Shown here: positions 51,701 through 61,071 of the stretch, piece after piece | How positions within the stretch are numbered: the stretch's first letter is position 1 | Layout: each line of letters starts with the position of its first letter | Assembly: GCA_038131955.1 (NCBI GenBank) | Contig: JAYPQK010000014.1 | Span: 43,831-107,830 of the forward strand | Length of the DNA stretch: 64,000 nucleotides | DNA from: SHAN690 sp038131955 | GTDB lineage: Bacteria > Bacteroidota > Bacteroidia > Flavobacteriales_G > Salibacteraceae | Direction of reading: 5' to 3' | The notes under the pieces: model-generated | What the model saw: the letters and a program-made list of their open reading frames with translations, nothing else | Database searches by the model: none | Told to the model about the DNA's origin: nothing | Translations under genes and position numbers: made by a program

Positions 51701-52234
51701 ATGAAAACGAACATCCTTTTTACCGCAGTTCTTTTGATCGCAATGTCGTTTGGCGTTCAAGCCCAGCGCTATGCCTTCATTGATACAGACTACATTCTAG
51801 AACAGATTCCCGCTTACAAGGAAGCTCAAGCAGAGATTGACGCGCAGGCCGACAAATGGGAGAAGCAGATCGAAGCCCGCTATGGCGAGATCGAGAAGAT
51901 GTACACCGCCTATAAGGCTGAACAAGTTCTTTTGACCCCTGATATGCGAAAACAGAAGGAGCAAGAGATCATCGAAAAAGAAAAACAAGCAAAGGACTTC
52001 CAGAAAGAGAAGTTTGGCGTGAACGGAGAACTTTTCAAACTCAGACAAGAGTTGGTAAAGCCGATCCAAGAGGAAGTATTTGAAGCCGTTCAGAAAATGG
52101 CCGAGCAACGAAGCTATGCCGTGATCTTTGACAAAGCGGCTAGTTCATCGGCGATCATCTACGCTAGTCCTAACTATGATCAAAGCGATGAGATCCTTCA
52201 ACGATTAGGTTTCTCTGCTGATACAGAGGAATGA
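51701..52234 (+). CDS. OmpH/Skp-family periplasmic chaperone (first copy)
   Basis: A 177-residue protein. Signal peptide (MSFGVQAQ), then YAFIDTDYILEQIPAYKEAQAEIDAQADKWEKQI, which leads into a long charged coiled coil (EKEKQAKDFQKEKFGVNGELFKL), and back to a strand pair near the C-terminus (AEQRSYAVIFDKAASSSAIIYASPNYD). This is the Skp tentacle plan: strands, coiled-coil arms, strands. It shields unfolded barrel proteins on the way to BamA, encoded 11 bases upstream. Confidence 0.93.
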   Translation: MKTNILFTAVLLIAMSFGVQAQRYAFIDTDYILEQIPAYKEAQAEIDAQADKWEKQIEARYGEIEKMYTAYKAEQVLLTPDMRKQKEQEIIEKEKQAKDFQKEKFGVNGELFKLRQELVKPIQEEVFEAVQKMAEQRSYAVIFDKAASSSAIIYASPNYDQSDEILQRLGFSADTEE

Positions 52235-52271
52235 TTGAATTGTTTTCTTTGCACCTTAAATCGAAGCACAC

Positions 52272-52808
52272 ATGAGATATGTAATGATAGCGGCCCTGAG
52301 CATCTTGATGATGACATCCGCACAAGCGCAGACCAAGCAGAAGTTCGGTCATATTGATTCACAAGAGCTATTGGATGCCATGCCTGAACGTAAGGAAGCT
52401 GATGCCAAATTGGAGCAGTTCGCCGCTCAATTGGAGAAGCAATTGGCAGCTATGACCAAGGAGCTTGAGATGAAGATCCAGGATTATCAAGCGAATGAGG
52501 CTACGATGACCGACATCATCGCTCAAACAAAGGCAGAAGAGATCCAGAACCTTCAGCAGCGTATCCAGGCATTCCAGCAGAACGCCCAGCAATCATTGGT
52601 GAAAGAAGAGCAGAAGGTCTACCAACCGATTCTCGATAAAGCGAAAGCAGCAATCGAGAAGGTATCCAAGGACAATGGTTTTTCATACGTCTTCGATACC
52701 AGCGCAGGATCACTGCTCTATCAGCCTGAGAGTGATAACATCCTTGACTTAGTCAAAAAAGAACTCGGCATTACCGCCGCCCCTGCTGCTCCAGCAGAGG
52801 GACAATAA
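52272..52808 (+). CDS. OmpH/Skp-family periplasmic chaperone (second copy)
   Basis: A 178-residue paralogue of the preceding gene. Signal peptide (MMTSAQAQ), FGHIDSQELLDAMPERKEADAKLEQFAAQLEKQL, a Gln-rich coiled coil (QQRIQAFQQNAQQSLVKEEQKVYQP) and a C-terminal strand region (DNGFSYVFDTSAGSLLYQPESDNIL). A short Ala/Pro tail ends the protein (AAPAAPAEG). Such pairs behind bamA are normal in Bacteroidota. It is followed at once by a terminator. Confidence 0.93.
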   Translation: MRYVMIAALSILMMTSAQAQTKQKFGHIDSQELLDAMPERKEADAKLEQFAAQLEKQLAAMTKELEMKIQDYQANEATMTDIIAQTKAEEIQNLQQRIQAFQQNAQQSLVKEEQKVYQPILDKAKAAIEKVSKDNGFSYVFDTSAGSLLYQPESDNILDLVKKELGITAAPAAPAEGQ

Positions 52809-52814
52809 TTAAGA

Positions 52815-52840
52815 AAGGCCCCTACAGGGGTCTTTTTTTT
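52815..52840 (+). terminator. Rho-independent terminator after the second ompH
   Basis: GGCCCC, loop TACA, GGGGTC followed by TTTTTTTT. It ends 8 bases before the GTG start of murI, so murI must rely on read-through or on an unseen promoter within this space. Confidence 0.88.
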
Positions 52841-52848
52841 GCCCTAGC

Positions 52849-53640
52849 GTGTCTAGTTCAAATCCCATAGGAGTATTCGATTCCGGTGTCGGAGGTCTTT
52901 CGATCTGGAGTGAAATTCACGCTTTGCTTCCGAACGAGTCTTCGATCTACCTGGCTGACAGCAAGTATGCCCCATACGGTGAGCGTCCACCACAAGAGAT
53001 CATCTCGCTGAGTAAGAAGAATACAGACCTGCTTTTAGAGCGCGGCGCAAAGATCATTGTAGTTGCATGCAACACTGCCACGACCAATGCCATTGACACC
53101 CTCCGTCGTGAGTACGACGTTCCTTTCATTGGAATCGAACCCGCCACCAAGCCTGCTGCGATTGCTACGAAAACCGGCAAGATCGGCATCCTCGCCACGA
53201 AGGGTACACTTGCCAGTGAGCTCTATTTGAACACCTCTGCCAAATTCAGAGGAAACGTCGAGATTGTCCAACGCGTGGGAACAGGTTTGGTCGCCATCAT
53301 CGAAGCCGGAGATCCTGAGAAAGCACGTCCGTTGTTGGAAGAATACCTATCTCCGATGATGGACGCAGGAGTCGACAATATCGTGCTTGGATGTTCACAT
53401 TACCCCTTCTTGATCGATACGATCAAAAGCATGATCCCTGATGGTATAGCCATCATCGATTCCGGAGCTCCGGTTGCCAAACAAACCCGTCGAGTCCTAG
53501 AAAGCAATGATCTCTTGAGCGATTCAAACGAACTGGGTAGCCATCAATTCTACACCAACGCCTCGGCTGATATTCTTGACCGCTTCTTAGGTAAATTGAA
53601 TATCAAAGGACCCTATTCTTCCTCACCCCTCGACTTCTGA
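52849..53640 (+). CDS. murI: Glutamate racemase
   Basis: A 263-residue cofactor-independent enzyme that provides D-glutamate for peptidoglycan. IGVFDSGVGGLSIW at about residues 7-20 is the N-terminal signature. The first catalytic Cys is in IIVVACNTATTNAIDTLR, and the second in VDNIVLGCSHYPFLI. The start is GTG, since no ATG lies between it and the conserved NPIGVFDSGVGG. The gene begins only 8 bases after a strong terminator, which is odd. Its stop abuts the stop of the convergent gamma-carbonic-anhydrase-like gene. Confidence 0.96.
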   Translation: MSSSNPIGVFDSGVGGLSIWSEIHALLPNESSIYLADSKYAPYGERPPQEIISLSKKNTDLLLERGAKIIVVACNTATTNAIDTLRREYDVPFIGIEPATKPAAIATKTGKIGILATKGTLASELYLNTSAKFRGNVEIVQRVGTGLVAIIEAGDPEKARPLLEEYLSPMMDAGVDNIVLGCSHYPFLIDTIKSMIPDGIAIIDSGAPVAKQTRRVLESNDLLSDSNELGSHQFYTNASADILDRFLGKLNIKGPYSSSPLDF

Positions 53641-54153
53641 TCACTTGAACCAGCCGGAATACTTCACGTAGTTTCCCGCAATTCGTTCGATCTCCCCTTC
53701 ACGTAGCGCTGCAGAAACCTCCTTCTTGAACTTAGCCGGATTCCCGGCAAACAGCGACCCCGGAGGAACGATAGTTCCAGCCAGCACGATGGCTCCTGCT
53801 GCGATCACTGAACCCATCCCGATGACAGCATCATCCATGATGATGGCTCCCATTCCCACGAGAACATTGTCTTCGATGGTACACCCATGAACGATGGCGT
53901 TATGGGCGATGGAGACATTATTCCCCAGAATGGTCTTCGTTTTTTGATACGTACAATGGATGACAGCTCCGTCTTGCACATTCACTCGATTCCCCATACG
54001 AATGGCATTCACATCACCCCGAACGACCGCGTTGAACCAGAACGAGCATTCGTCGCCGCATTCCACATCACCCACGATGGTAGCGTTGGGCGCAATGAAG
54101 CAGTCATTTCCAAAGGAGGGGGATTTACCTTCAACAGGGAGGATCGTTGCCAT
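53641..54153 (-). CDS. Gamma-carbonic-anhydrase-like hexapeptide protein
   Basis: A 170-residue left-handed beta-helix protein. The hexapeptide run is clear: FIAPNATIVGDVECGDECSFWFNAVVRGDVNAIRMGNRVNVQDGAVIHC. The metal-binding His residues are in VSIAHNAIVHGC (two His) and the preceding VIHC. LVGMGAIIMDDAVIGMGSVIAAGAIV and PPGSLFAGNPAKF follow. This is the YrdA/PaaY branch. Zinc binding is likely; CO2 hydration in this branch is variable, and other members are acyltransferase-like. It is divergent from the Nfu-type gene. Confidence 0.92.
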   Translation of the reverse strand: MATILPVEGKSPSFGNDCFIAPNATIVGDVECGDECSFWFNAVVRGDVNAIRMGNRVNVQDGAVIHCTYQKTKTILGNNVSIAHNAIVHGCTIEDNVLVGMGAIIMDDAVIGMGSVIAAGAIVLAGTIVPPGSLFAGNPAKFKKEVSAALREGEIERIAGNYVKYSGWFK

Positions 54154-54195
54154 AATGGAGTGTTAAACCATACGAAGGTACATCTGTTTGAATTC

Positions 54196-54203
54196 TAACT
54201 TTG
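54196..54203 (+). promoter_or_regulatory. -7 promoter element for the Nfu-type gene
   Basis: TAACTTTG (TAnnTTTG) ends 17 bases before the ATG at 54221. An in-frame TTG at 54188 lies upstream of this element and so is not the start. Confidence 0.65.
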
Positions 54204-54220
54204 CACCTGCATTTTACACC

Positions 54221-54829
54221 ATGAGCGAGAAGCAGCTTCCCTATATGATCTATGCCGAGGTCACCCCGAATCCGGCAACGATGAAATTCGTTTCAAACCA
54301 TCTTTTGGCGCAGAACGGAACCGTGTATGAATATACCAGTGAAGCGGACGCAAAGGCAGCTCCACTGGCGGCGCGACTTTTCAGCTTCCCATTCATCCAG
54401 AAGATATTCATCGCTCAAAACTTCATCACCTTGACCAAGATGGATGGCATTGAATGGGATGATGTTATGTTGGAACTCCGTGAGTACATCAGCAACTACC
54501 TCAATTCGGGTCACGCACTCTTTTTAGAAGGCGCAACGGGAAGCTCAGACGAAGCAGCTGAAGACACGGGCATTACGGACCACATGTCGGCCGAAACTCC
54601 GACCGAAGAAAAGATCATCGAGATCCTAGATGAATACATCCGCCCGGCGGTTGAAGGAGACGGTGGGGCCATTCATTTCAAATCCTTTGAAGAAGGTACG
54701 CTCAACGTCGTGCTGAAAGGAGCTTGCTCCGGTTGTCCATCTAGCATGATCACACTTAAAGCCGGTATCAAGGCTCTTTTCGAGCGGATGCTACCCGAAG
54801 TGAAGGACGTGGTCGCCGAAGAATTGTGA
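54221..54829 (+). CDS. Nfu-type iron-sulfur cluster scaffold protein
   Basis: A 202-residue protein. The N-terminal Nfu_N domain spans about 8-100 (YAEVTPNPATMKFVSNHLL, RLFSFPFIQKIFIAQNFITLTK). An acidic linker follows, then the NifU C-terminal domain (IIEILDEYIRPAVEGDGGAIHFKSFEEGTLNVVLKGACSGCPSSMITL) with the C-x-x-C that holds a 4Fe-4S cluster. It carries clusters to client enzymes in the cytoplasm. The start is the ATG at 54221, chosen from the promoter position. Confidence 0.93.
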   Translation: MSEKQLPYMIYAEVTPNPATMKFVSNHLLAQNGTVYEYTSEADAKAAPLAARLFSFPFIQKIFIAQNFITLTKMDGIEWDDVMLELREYISNYLNSGHALFLEGATGSSDEAAEDTGITDHMSAETPTEEKIIEILDEYIRPAVEGDGGAIHFKSFEEGTLNVVLKGACSGCPSSMITLKAGIKALFERMLPEVKDVVAEEL

Positions 54830-54910
54830 CAGGAATCCTCGAACTCGATCAAGTCTGCTGTATTCTAAGTTTTAGGTTTCGTACTTTTTGGGCTCCTAAC
54901 TAGGCCCCAT

Positions 54911-57070
54911 TTGTTCAAAAAGGCGTTCATCTTACTGCTAGTACTAGTCAGCTGGAACCAGTCTTCGGCTCTTCACTTGGCTGGAGGAGAGATTTTCTAT
55001 GAGTGCGTCGGCAATAACCGCTACGCGATCACCTTGAAGATCTATCGTGATTGCAATGGGAATGGGGCCAACTTCGATGACAATGCTCGATTCACGGTAT
55101 ATCAGGCGAGCAACAACAGCATTCTACAAACCTTCACGATCCCAAGGCCGGATAGTGTGTTGATCCTGCCCTTCAATCAGGACATTCGCTGCTTGCTCGA
55201 CACGCCCGACATTTGCATCAGCACCGTGAGCTACATCGACACTATCGACCTTTCCGTTCCCCTCGGCGGAGCTTACGTTGTTCATTCGAGATGTTGTCGC
55301 CCAGCCAATGTGATCAATGTTCAGAACATTAGTTCTACGGGGAACACCTATGCCGCGTTCATTCCGGACAGCACGATTGCGCCGTGCAATAGTTCACCGT
55401 ACTACAACGGAGTTCCTCCCACTGCAATCTGTGCTGATGTAGACTTCGAATTTGACTATTCAGCGACAGACCTAGATGGAGACAGCTTGGTCTATCGATT
55501 ATGTACACCCTTTCATGGCGGCAGTCAGAATAATCCCGCTCCGTGGATCGCAGACGCACCTCCATTCACGCAAGTGAGCTGGGAACTGGGATTTGACGAG
55601 GATAATCAGATCACGGCCTGGCCTGCGGTAACGATTGATTCCGTCACCGGTCTCTTATCAGGGCGACCGTCACAACAGGGTGTTTTTGCCTTTGGTGTAT
55701 GCGTTCAAGAATGGCGTGATGGAGTGTTTCTGAGTGAGAATAAACGAGACTTCCAATTCACCACAACCATGTGTGAGATCGATGCCGCTGCCGCCATTGA
55801 TAGCGCTATCGAAGAATGCGTCGGATTTGACATCCAATTCTTCAATCTCAGCACACTTGGCGACTCTTTTCGATGGGATTTCGGAGATACCACTGCGCTC
55901 GATGACACCTCATACTACGACAATCCGATCTACACCTTTCCCGACACCGGCACCTATATGGTTCAACTCATTGCATTCGGCGAGGTCTGCTCGGATACCT
56001 CATGGTTTCCATACCGTGTGCAACACAAGATCGAGCCTTATTTTGATCCCCCTGACCCTGACTGCCTAGACGGTCATCGCTATGAGTTCATTCCTGAAGG
56101 ATACTACAGGGAAACCACGCAGATCAGGTGGGAATTTGAGGGGGACACGGCGGATATTTCCGGTGAGGAAGTACCTATAGCAACGAAGGTCTACGATACG
56201 TTGGGGTGGCATAAGATCACCTTACACTACAAGGATCCAAAACTCGGCTGTTATAAATACTACACCGACAGTATTCAGGTCTACCCGAATCCCATTCTGC
56301 ACCTCAACGAACCTCCGGATGGTTCGTGCGCTCCGTACTTTGGCAACTTCTCCACTTCCGTGGAACACGCCTTCAAGCCCACCTACCTTTGGATGCTCGA
56401 CTCGACGGTGATATCGGATTCTTCAAGCGCTTATGTAGAGAGTTATGACATTGGCCCACACGACCTAAGGATCATATTAATGACCGACTCGATGTGTGTG
56501 GACAACTTGGATTCATTCTTTGTAGCTCACGTGAATGTGTTAGACACGCCATCGGCAGGATTCAGTGTTGATCCTTATGAACAGGACATGTTTTTCCCAG
56601 ACTTCACTTTGTACGATGAAAGTTCCAACCGATTGGCCTGGAAGTTCTTTGTCGACGGCGAATACGTTTCCCCGAACAGCATTGTTGAGGTAACGATGTC
56701 CGACACAGGATGGCACACGATCTCTCAGATCGCAAGGCATCCAAATGGATGTGCCGACACGGCTTATGACCAAGTAAAGGTTACTGCCCAGTATTTGACC
56801 TTCATCCCCAACAGCTTCAGTCCAAACAGCAATGGACGGAATGACACTTGGAAGCCGAGCGTCTTTGAATTTGGCAGCTATGAGCTCAAGGTATTCAACC
56901 GATGGGGAGAAGTGGTATTCACCTCCTATGATCCTGAAATCGGTTGGAATGGTCAGAAACACAACGATGGACTGCCATGCCCGGTTGGCGTCTACACCTA
57001 CGATCTACTGATCACAGACAAACTGGGTGAGCCGTACAATTATCAGGGAAGGTTGAACCTGATCCACTGA
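54911..57070 (+). CDS. T9SS type B secreted protein with PKD-like domains
   Basis: A 719-residue protein starting with TTG (no ATG or GTG precedes the signal peptide FKKAFILLLVLVSWNQSSA). The N-terminal domain begins LHLAGGEIFYECVGNNRYAITLKIYRDCNGNG, a pattern common in large Bacteroidota surface proteins. It contains several Cys and a cadherin-like stretch (ATDLDGDSLVYRLCTPF). PKD-like domains lie near 305-375 (FRWDFGDTTALDDTSYYDNPIYTFPDTGTY) and beyond. The last ~90 residues are a gliding-motility-associated type B sorting domain (FIPNSFSPNSNGRNDTW ... YELKVFNRWGEVVF ... CPVGVYTYDLLITD). Anchored or released at the cell surface. Confidence 0.88.
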   Translation: MFKKAFILLLVLVSWNQSSALHLAGGEIFYECVGNNRYAITLKIYRDCNGNGANFDDNARFTVYQASNNSILQTFTIPRPDSVLILPFNQDIRCLLDTPDICISTVSYIDTIDLSVPLGGAYVVHSRCCRPANVINVQNISSTGNTYAAFIPDSTIAPCNSSPYYNGVPPTAICADVDFEFDYSATDLDGDSLVYRLCTPFHGGSQNNPAPWIADAPPFTQVSWELGFDEDNQITAWPAVTIDSVTGLLSGRPSQQGVFAFGVCVQEWRDGVFLSENKRDFQFTTTMCEIDAAAAIDSAIEECVGFDIQFFNLSTLGDSFRWDFGDTTALDDTSYYDNPIYTFPDTGTYMVQLIAFGEVCSDTSWFPYRVQHKIEPYFDPPDPDCLDGHRYEFIPEGYYRETTQIRWEFEGDTADISGEEVPIATKVYDTLGWHKITLHYKDPKLGCYKYYTDSIQVYPNPILHLNEPPDGSCAPYFGNFSTSVEHAFKPTYLWMLDSTVISDSSSAYVESYDIGPHDLRIILMTDSMCVDNLDSFFVAHVNVLDTPSAGFSVDPYEQDMFFPDFTLYDESSNRLAWKFFVDGEYVSPNSIVEVTMSDTGWHTISQIARHPNGCADTAYDQVKVTAQYLTFIPNSFSPNSNGRNDTWKPSVFEFGSYELKVFNRWGEVVFTSYDPEIGWNGQKHNDGLPCPVGVYTYDLLITDKLGEPYNYQGRLNLIH

Positions 57071-57074
57071 TCGA

Positions 57075-58322
57075 TCAAAGTCCGAGCAGCACCTGCTCAG
57101 GCTCCTTGCCTCCAAACAGCATCCACGCTGGATTCTCGATCATCTCCTTCACCTTGTAAAGGAATCCGACAGACTCCTTACCATCGATGATTCGGTGGTC
57201 GTAAGAGAGCGCCACGTACATCACAGGACGAATTTCTACCTTGCCATTCACGGCAACTGGGCGCTCTACGATGTTGTGCATTCCTAAGATAGCTGATTGC
57301 GGTGGATTGATGATCGGTGTACTCAACATGGAACCGAAAACTCCACCATTCGTGATGGTGAACGTGCCTCCGGTCATTTCATCGATACTCAACTTACCAT
57401 CACGAGCCTTGATGGCTAAGTTCTTGATCTCAGCTTCGATCTCGTGAAGGGCCATTTGCTCTGCATTGCGCACCACAGGAACCATCAAACCTTTTGGAGA
57501 GCTCACCGCAATTCCAATGTCAGCATAGTCGTGGAACACCATATCCTTCCCGTCGATGTAAGCGTTAACAGCCGGATATAGACGTAAGGCCTCGGTGACC
57601 GCTTTAGTAAAGAAAGACATGAAGCCCAAGCTCACGCCGTGCTTTTCCTTGAAAGCATCCTTGTACTTCTTACGCAGGTCCATCACGTAGCTCATATCTA
57701 CCTCGTTGAACGTGGTCAACATGGCGGTCTCTGACTTCACAGAAACGAGTCGTTCAGCCACCTTCCTTCGCAGGGTACTCATCTTCTCACGACGCTCTTC
57801 GCGCGTGCCACCCCATCCAGAAAGCTCTTGAGCCGTGTTAAATCCACCGGCCAAATACACTTCTACATCCTTCTTGAGTATCTTACCTCCTTCGCCGCTG
57901 CCTTGTACTTTCTTAGGATCAACTCCCTTTTCTCCCATCATGGCCTTTGCCACTGGAGTAGCTTTAGCATCAGAAACATCAGCAGCCGCTTTTGGAGCTT
58001 CTTTAGCCGCAGGTTTCTCCTCTTTTGCTGCCTTCTCTTCTTCTTTTGGCGCAGCCGGTTCAGCTTTTTCCTCGGGCTTGAACGAAGTATCGATCTTACA
58101 GACCACCTGTCCGATCTCGACTGTATCTCCCTCAGCGACCAAGAATTCGATCTTTCCGGCGACCTCGGCATTAAGCTCAAGCGTTGCCTTATCGCTATCG
58201 ATCTCAGCAATGGCCTGATCGAGTTCAACCACATCGCCATTTTCGACAAGAAGCTGAGCTACCTCAACTTCGGTAATAGACTCGCCCGGACTGGGCATTT
58301 TCATTTCAATGATGTCAGCCAT
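57075..58322 (-). CDS. odhB: 2-oxoglutarate dehydrogenase E2 (dihydrolipoyl succinyltransferase)
   Basis: A 415-residue E2. The lipoyl domain spans residues 1-78, with the lipoylated Lys in EIDSDKATLEL. An Ala/Glu/Lys-rich linker covers about 79-115. The peripheral-subunit binding domain lies near 117-155 (ATPVAKAMMGEKGVDPKKVQGSGEGG). The catalytic acyltransferase domain carries the active-site HRIIDG in ALSYDHRIIDGKESVGFL, and FTITNGGVFGSMLSTPIINPPQSAILG is characteristic. It transfers succinyl to CoA in the TCA cycle. It lies 17 bases after the odhA gene, so the two form an operon; the E3 subunit is elsewhere. Confidence 0.96.
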   Translation of the reverse strand: MADIIEMKMPSPGESITEVEVAQLLVENGDVVELDQAIAEIDSDKATLELNAEVAGKIEFLVAEGDTVEIGQVVCKIDTSFKPEEKAEPAAPKEEEKAAKEEKPAAKEAPKAAADVSDAKATPVAKAMMGEKGVDPKKVQGSGEGGKILKKDVEVYLAGGFNTAQELSGWGGTREERREKMSTLRRKVAERLVSVKSETAMLTTFNEVDMSYVMDLRKKYKDAFKEKHGVSLGFMSFFTKAVTEALRLYPAVNAYIDGKDMVFHDYADIGIAVSSPKGLMVPVVRNAEQMALHEIEAEIKNLAIKARDGKLSIDEMTGGTFTITNGGVFGSMLSTPIINPPQSAILGMHNIVERPVAVNGKVEIRPVMYVALSYDHRIIDGKESVGFLYKVKEMIENPAWMLFGGKEPEQVLLGL

Positions 58323-58339
58323 GTTTTCTTGCGTTATCG

Positions 58340-61042
58340 CTAATTGAATACAGTATCAAGGATCAATTGTTGTCTTTGTTGGAAGCGCTTCATGGAACCG
58401 CTTGCAGGACTTCCACTCTCATGTCGGGTGATCGGCGTGATGTCTCCCGCCTTCCACTTGCGCATGATGAAGTTCCAAGCGCCCATGTTCTCCGGCTCCT
58501 CTTGAGCCCAGCACACTTCTACGTTGTTTCCGTACCCTTTGAGCACTTCGTTGATGCGCTTCTCAGGGAAAGGATAGAGTTGCTCCATACGAACCAGTGC
58601 TACATCCGTTCGCTGGTCTTCTTCGCGTTTAGCGAGCATATTGTAGTAAAGCTTTCCGGTGCAGAACACGACGCGTCTTACCTTCTTCTTATCCATCTCG
58701 GTATCATCGATCACTTCTTGGAATCGACCTTTGGCCAATTCATCGATAGAAGAGACACACTTAGGATGACGCAACAAACTCTTCGGTGTAAAGACTACCA
58801 AAGGCTTGCGGAACTTCCATTTCACTTGTCGTCTCAGGGCATGGAAATAGTTTGCCGGTGTGGTACAGTTGACCACTTGGATGTTGTCCTCAGAGCACTG
58901 AGAAAGGAAACGTTCCATTCTCGCGCTAGAGTGCTCGGCACCCTGACCTTCGTAGCCATGAGGTAGCAACATGACCAATCCGTTCATGCACGCCCACTTG
59001 TCTTCTGCTGCCGTCAAGAATTGATCGACGATGATCTGGGCTCCATTGAAGAAGTCGCCAAACTGAGCTTCCCAAAGCACGAGTGAATAAGGGTTTGCCA
59101 TGGCATAACCATACTCGAAACCTAGCACTGCATACTCTGAAAGCAGCGAGTTATAGATATGGAAATCCCCCTGCATCTCTGTCAGATGATTCAAGGGAAC
59201 GTATTCTTCCTTACTATCCTCCAAGGTCATTACCGCGTGGCGGTGAGAGAACGTTCCTCGCTCTACGTCCTGTCCGCTAAGTCGCACCGGGTAAGCTTCA
59301 GATAGCAACGTGGCGTAAGCCAAAAGCTCACCCAAGGCCCAATCCAAGCGATCCTCTTTGATGCTATTCTTTCGGTCATCCATCAACTTCAAGAGTTTCT
59401 TGAAGAATGGTTTGTCGGCCGGAAGGCTGTTCATCTTATTAGCAAGGTCAAGCAATTGCTTCTTAGGCACGGATGTGTCCGGCGATTGCTCAAAGTCGCT
59501 GCTTTTTGAAGTTTCGATACCCTCCCAAGATGCCTCAAGGAAATTGGAGATATGAGCCGAGCTCTTCTCCTTGGCCTCGCTGAGTCGATCTTGAAGGTGG
59601 TCGTTGAACTTTTGCTCAATTGACCTCGCTTCTTCTTTGGTCAATGCTCCTTCGCCGATCAGCTTCTCCACATAGATCTCCTTTGGATTCTTATGCTTAG
59701 CGATCGCTTGGTAAAGCGTAGGTTGTGTGAATCGAGGCTCGTCACCTTCGTTGTGTCCATACTTCCGGTAACACAACAGGTCGATGAAAACGTCTTGATG
59801 ATACTTCTGTCGGTACTCGATAGCCAACTTCATGGCATGCACCACTGCTTCGGGGTCATCGCCATTCACGTGGAATACAGGCGATAGAGTCACCTTGCCT
59901 ACGTCCGTACAGTAAGTACTCGTACGTGCGTCGAGGTAATTGGTCGTAAATCCGATCTGGTTGTTGATCACGATATGGATGGTACCGCCCGTGCGATATC
60001 CCTCCAGACCCGCCATTTGTACCACTTCATATACTACGCCTTGTCCGGCGATAGAAGCATCTCCGTGGATTAATATCGGAATGATCTTATTCTCATCCTT
60101 AAGGTAGGTGTCGATCTTAGAACGAACAATACCTTGAACTACAGGATCCACCGCTTCCAAGTGGGACGGGTTGGGAGCCAAGGTCAACTGAAGCTTTGTT
60201 CCCACCTCCGTGGTCACTTCAGACGAGTAGCCCAAGTGGTACTTAACGTCACCGTCGAACAAATTGTCCTCATACTCCTTCCCTTCGAACTCGCTGAAAA
60301 TATCAGTGTAGGTCTTCTTGAGAATGTTAGCCAGTACGTTGAGTCGACCTCTGTGGGCCATACCTATGACGATTTCTTCCACACCATGCACTGCTCCATA
60401 CTCAGCAACGACATCGAGGGCCGGGATGAGTGACTCGCCTCCTTCGAGGGAGAAACGTTTTTGCCCAACAAACTTCTTATGCAAGAAACTTTCGAAGACC
60501 ACCGCTTCATTGAGTTTTCTGAGGATGGTATGCTTTACCTCCTTTGAAAACTTGGGTAGGTTCTTCTCCGTTTCGACGCGTTGCTTGATCCAATTGAGTT
60601 TTTCGACGTCACGGATGTACATGTACTCCACACCAATGCTGATGCAATAGGTGGTCTTCAGGTGATCGACGATATCCTTCAGCTTGGCTGGTCCAATGCC
60701 GATCTCTACCCCTGCGTTGAAAACCGTCTCCAAATCTGCTTCGGATAGACCAAAATTCTCAAGGTCAAGGGTCGGGGAGTACTTTCGACGTTCGCGAACC
60801 GGGTTGGTCTTGGTGAATAGGTGACCTCGATTTCGATAAGCGTTGATCAGATCGATCACACGAAATTCCTTCAGTGTTCCCTCGGAGATAGATTGATCTC
60901 CATAATTGGCTTGAAAGAACTCGAAGCCTTGGAAGAATTTCCTCCAGGTCTCGTCTACTGAGTCAGGGTTAGCTTTGAATTGCTGATATAGCTCCTCAAC
61001 AGCATTCAAGTCGCCGTTTCCGAGGTATGAGAATTTATCCAT
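58340..61042 (-). CDS. odhA: 2-oxoglutarate dehydrogenase E1
   Basis: A 900-residue ThDP-dependent E1 of the TCA cycle. I start at the ATG at 61042, which gives MDKFSYLGNGDLNAVEELYQ, matching the usual E1 N-terminus (the frame is open to a TTG at 61069). GHLFTKTNPV and the active-site region VEEIVIGMAHRGRLNVLAN, GDVKYHLGYSS and NPSHLEAVDPVVQGIVRSK follow. The ThDP/Mg motif is HGDASIAGQGVVYEV with IHIVINNQIGFTT. In the transketolase half: LWEAQFGDFFNGAQIIVDQFL and LPHGYEGQGAEHSSARMERFL. Length normal for a Bacteroidota E1 without an E2-like extension. Confidence 0.96.
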   Translation of the reverse strand: MDKFSYLGNGDLNAVEELYQQFKANPDSVDETWRKFFQGFEFFQANYGDQSISEGTLKEFRVIDLINAYRNRGHLFTKTNPVRERRKYSPTLDLENFGLSEADLETVFNAGVEIGIGPAKLKDIVDHLKTTYCISIGVEYMYIRDVEKLNWIKQRVETEKNLPKFSKEVKHTILRKLNEAVVFESFLHKKFVGQKRFSLEGGESLIPALDVVAEYGAVHGVEEIVIGMAHRGRLNVLANILKKTYTDIFSEFEGKEYEDNLFDGDVKYHLGYSSEVTTEVGTKLQLTLAPNPSHLEAVDPVVQGIVRSKIDTYLKDENKIIPILIHGDASIAGQGVVYEVVQMAGLEGYRTGGTIHIVINNQIGFTTNYLDARTSTYCTDVGKVTLSPVFHVNGDDPEAVVHAMKLAIEYRQKYHQDVFIDLLCYRKYGHNEGDEPRFTQPTLYQAIAKHKNPKEIYVEKLIGEGALTKEEARSIEQKFNDHLQDRLSEAKEKSSAHISNFLEASWEGIETSKSSDFEQSPDTSVPKKQLLDLANKMNSLPADKPFFKKLLKLMDDRKNSIKEDRLDWALGELLAYATLLSEAYPVRLSGQDVERGTFSHRHAVMTLEDSKEEYVPLNHLTEMQGDFHIYNSLLSEYAVLGFEYGYAMANPYSLVLWEAQFGDFFNGAQIIVDQFLTAAEDKWACMNGLVMLLPHGYEGQGAEHSSARMERFLSQCSEDNIQVVNCTTPANYFHALRRQVKWKFRKPLVVFTPKSLLRHPKCVSSIDELAKGRFQEVIDDTEMDKKKVRRVVFCTGKLYYNMLAKREEDQRTDVALVRMEQLYPFPEKRINEVLKGYGNNVEVCWAQEEPENMGAWNFIMRKWKAGDITPITRHESGSPASGSMKRFQQRQQLILDTVFN

Positions 61043-61071
61043 CGATGTACTCGAATATTGGGTTTCCAAAT

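Noticed and set aside
20687..54829. Long open frames opposite coding genes (for example at 22818-23468, 40944-41549 and 60134-60433)
   Set aside because: They mirror the codon structure of well-identified genes, have no promoter or signal, and show no family resemblance.
61043..61069. TTG at 61069 as start of odhA
   Set aside because: The ATG at 61042 yields the MDKFSYL N-terminus typical of the family; the extra nine residues have no support.
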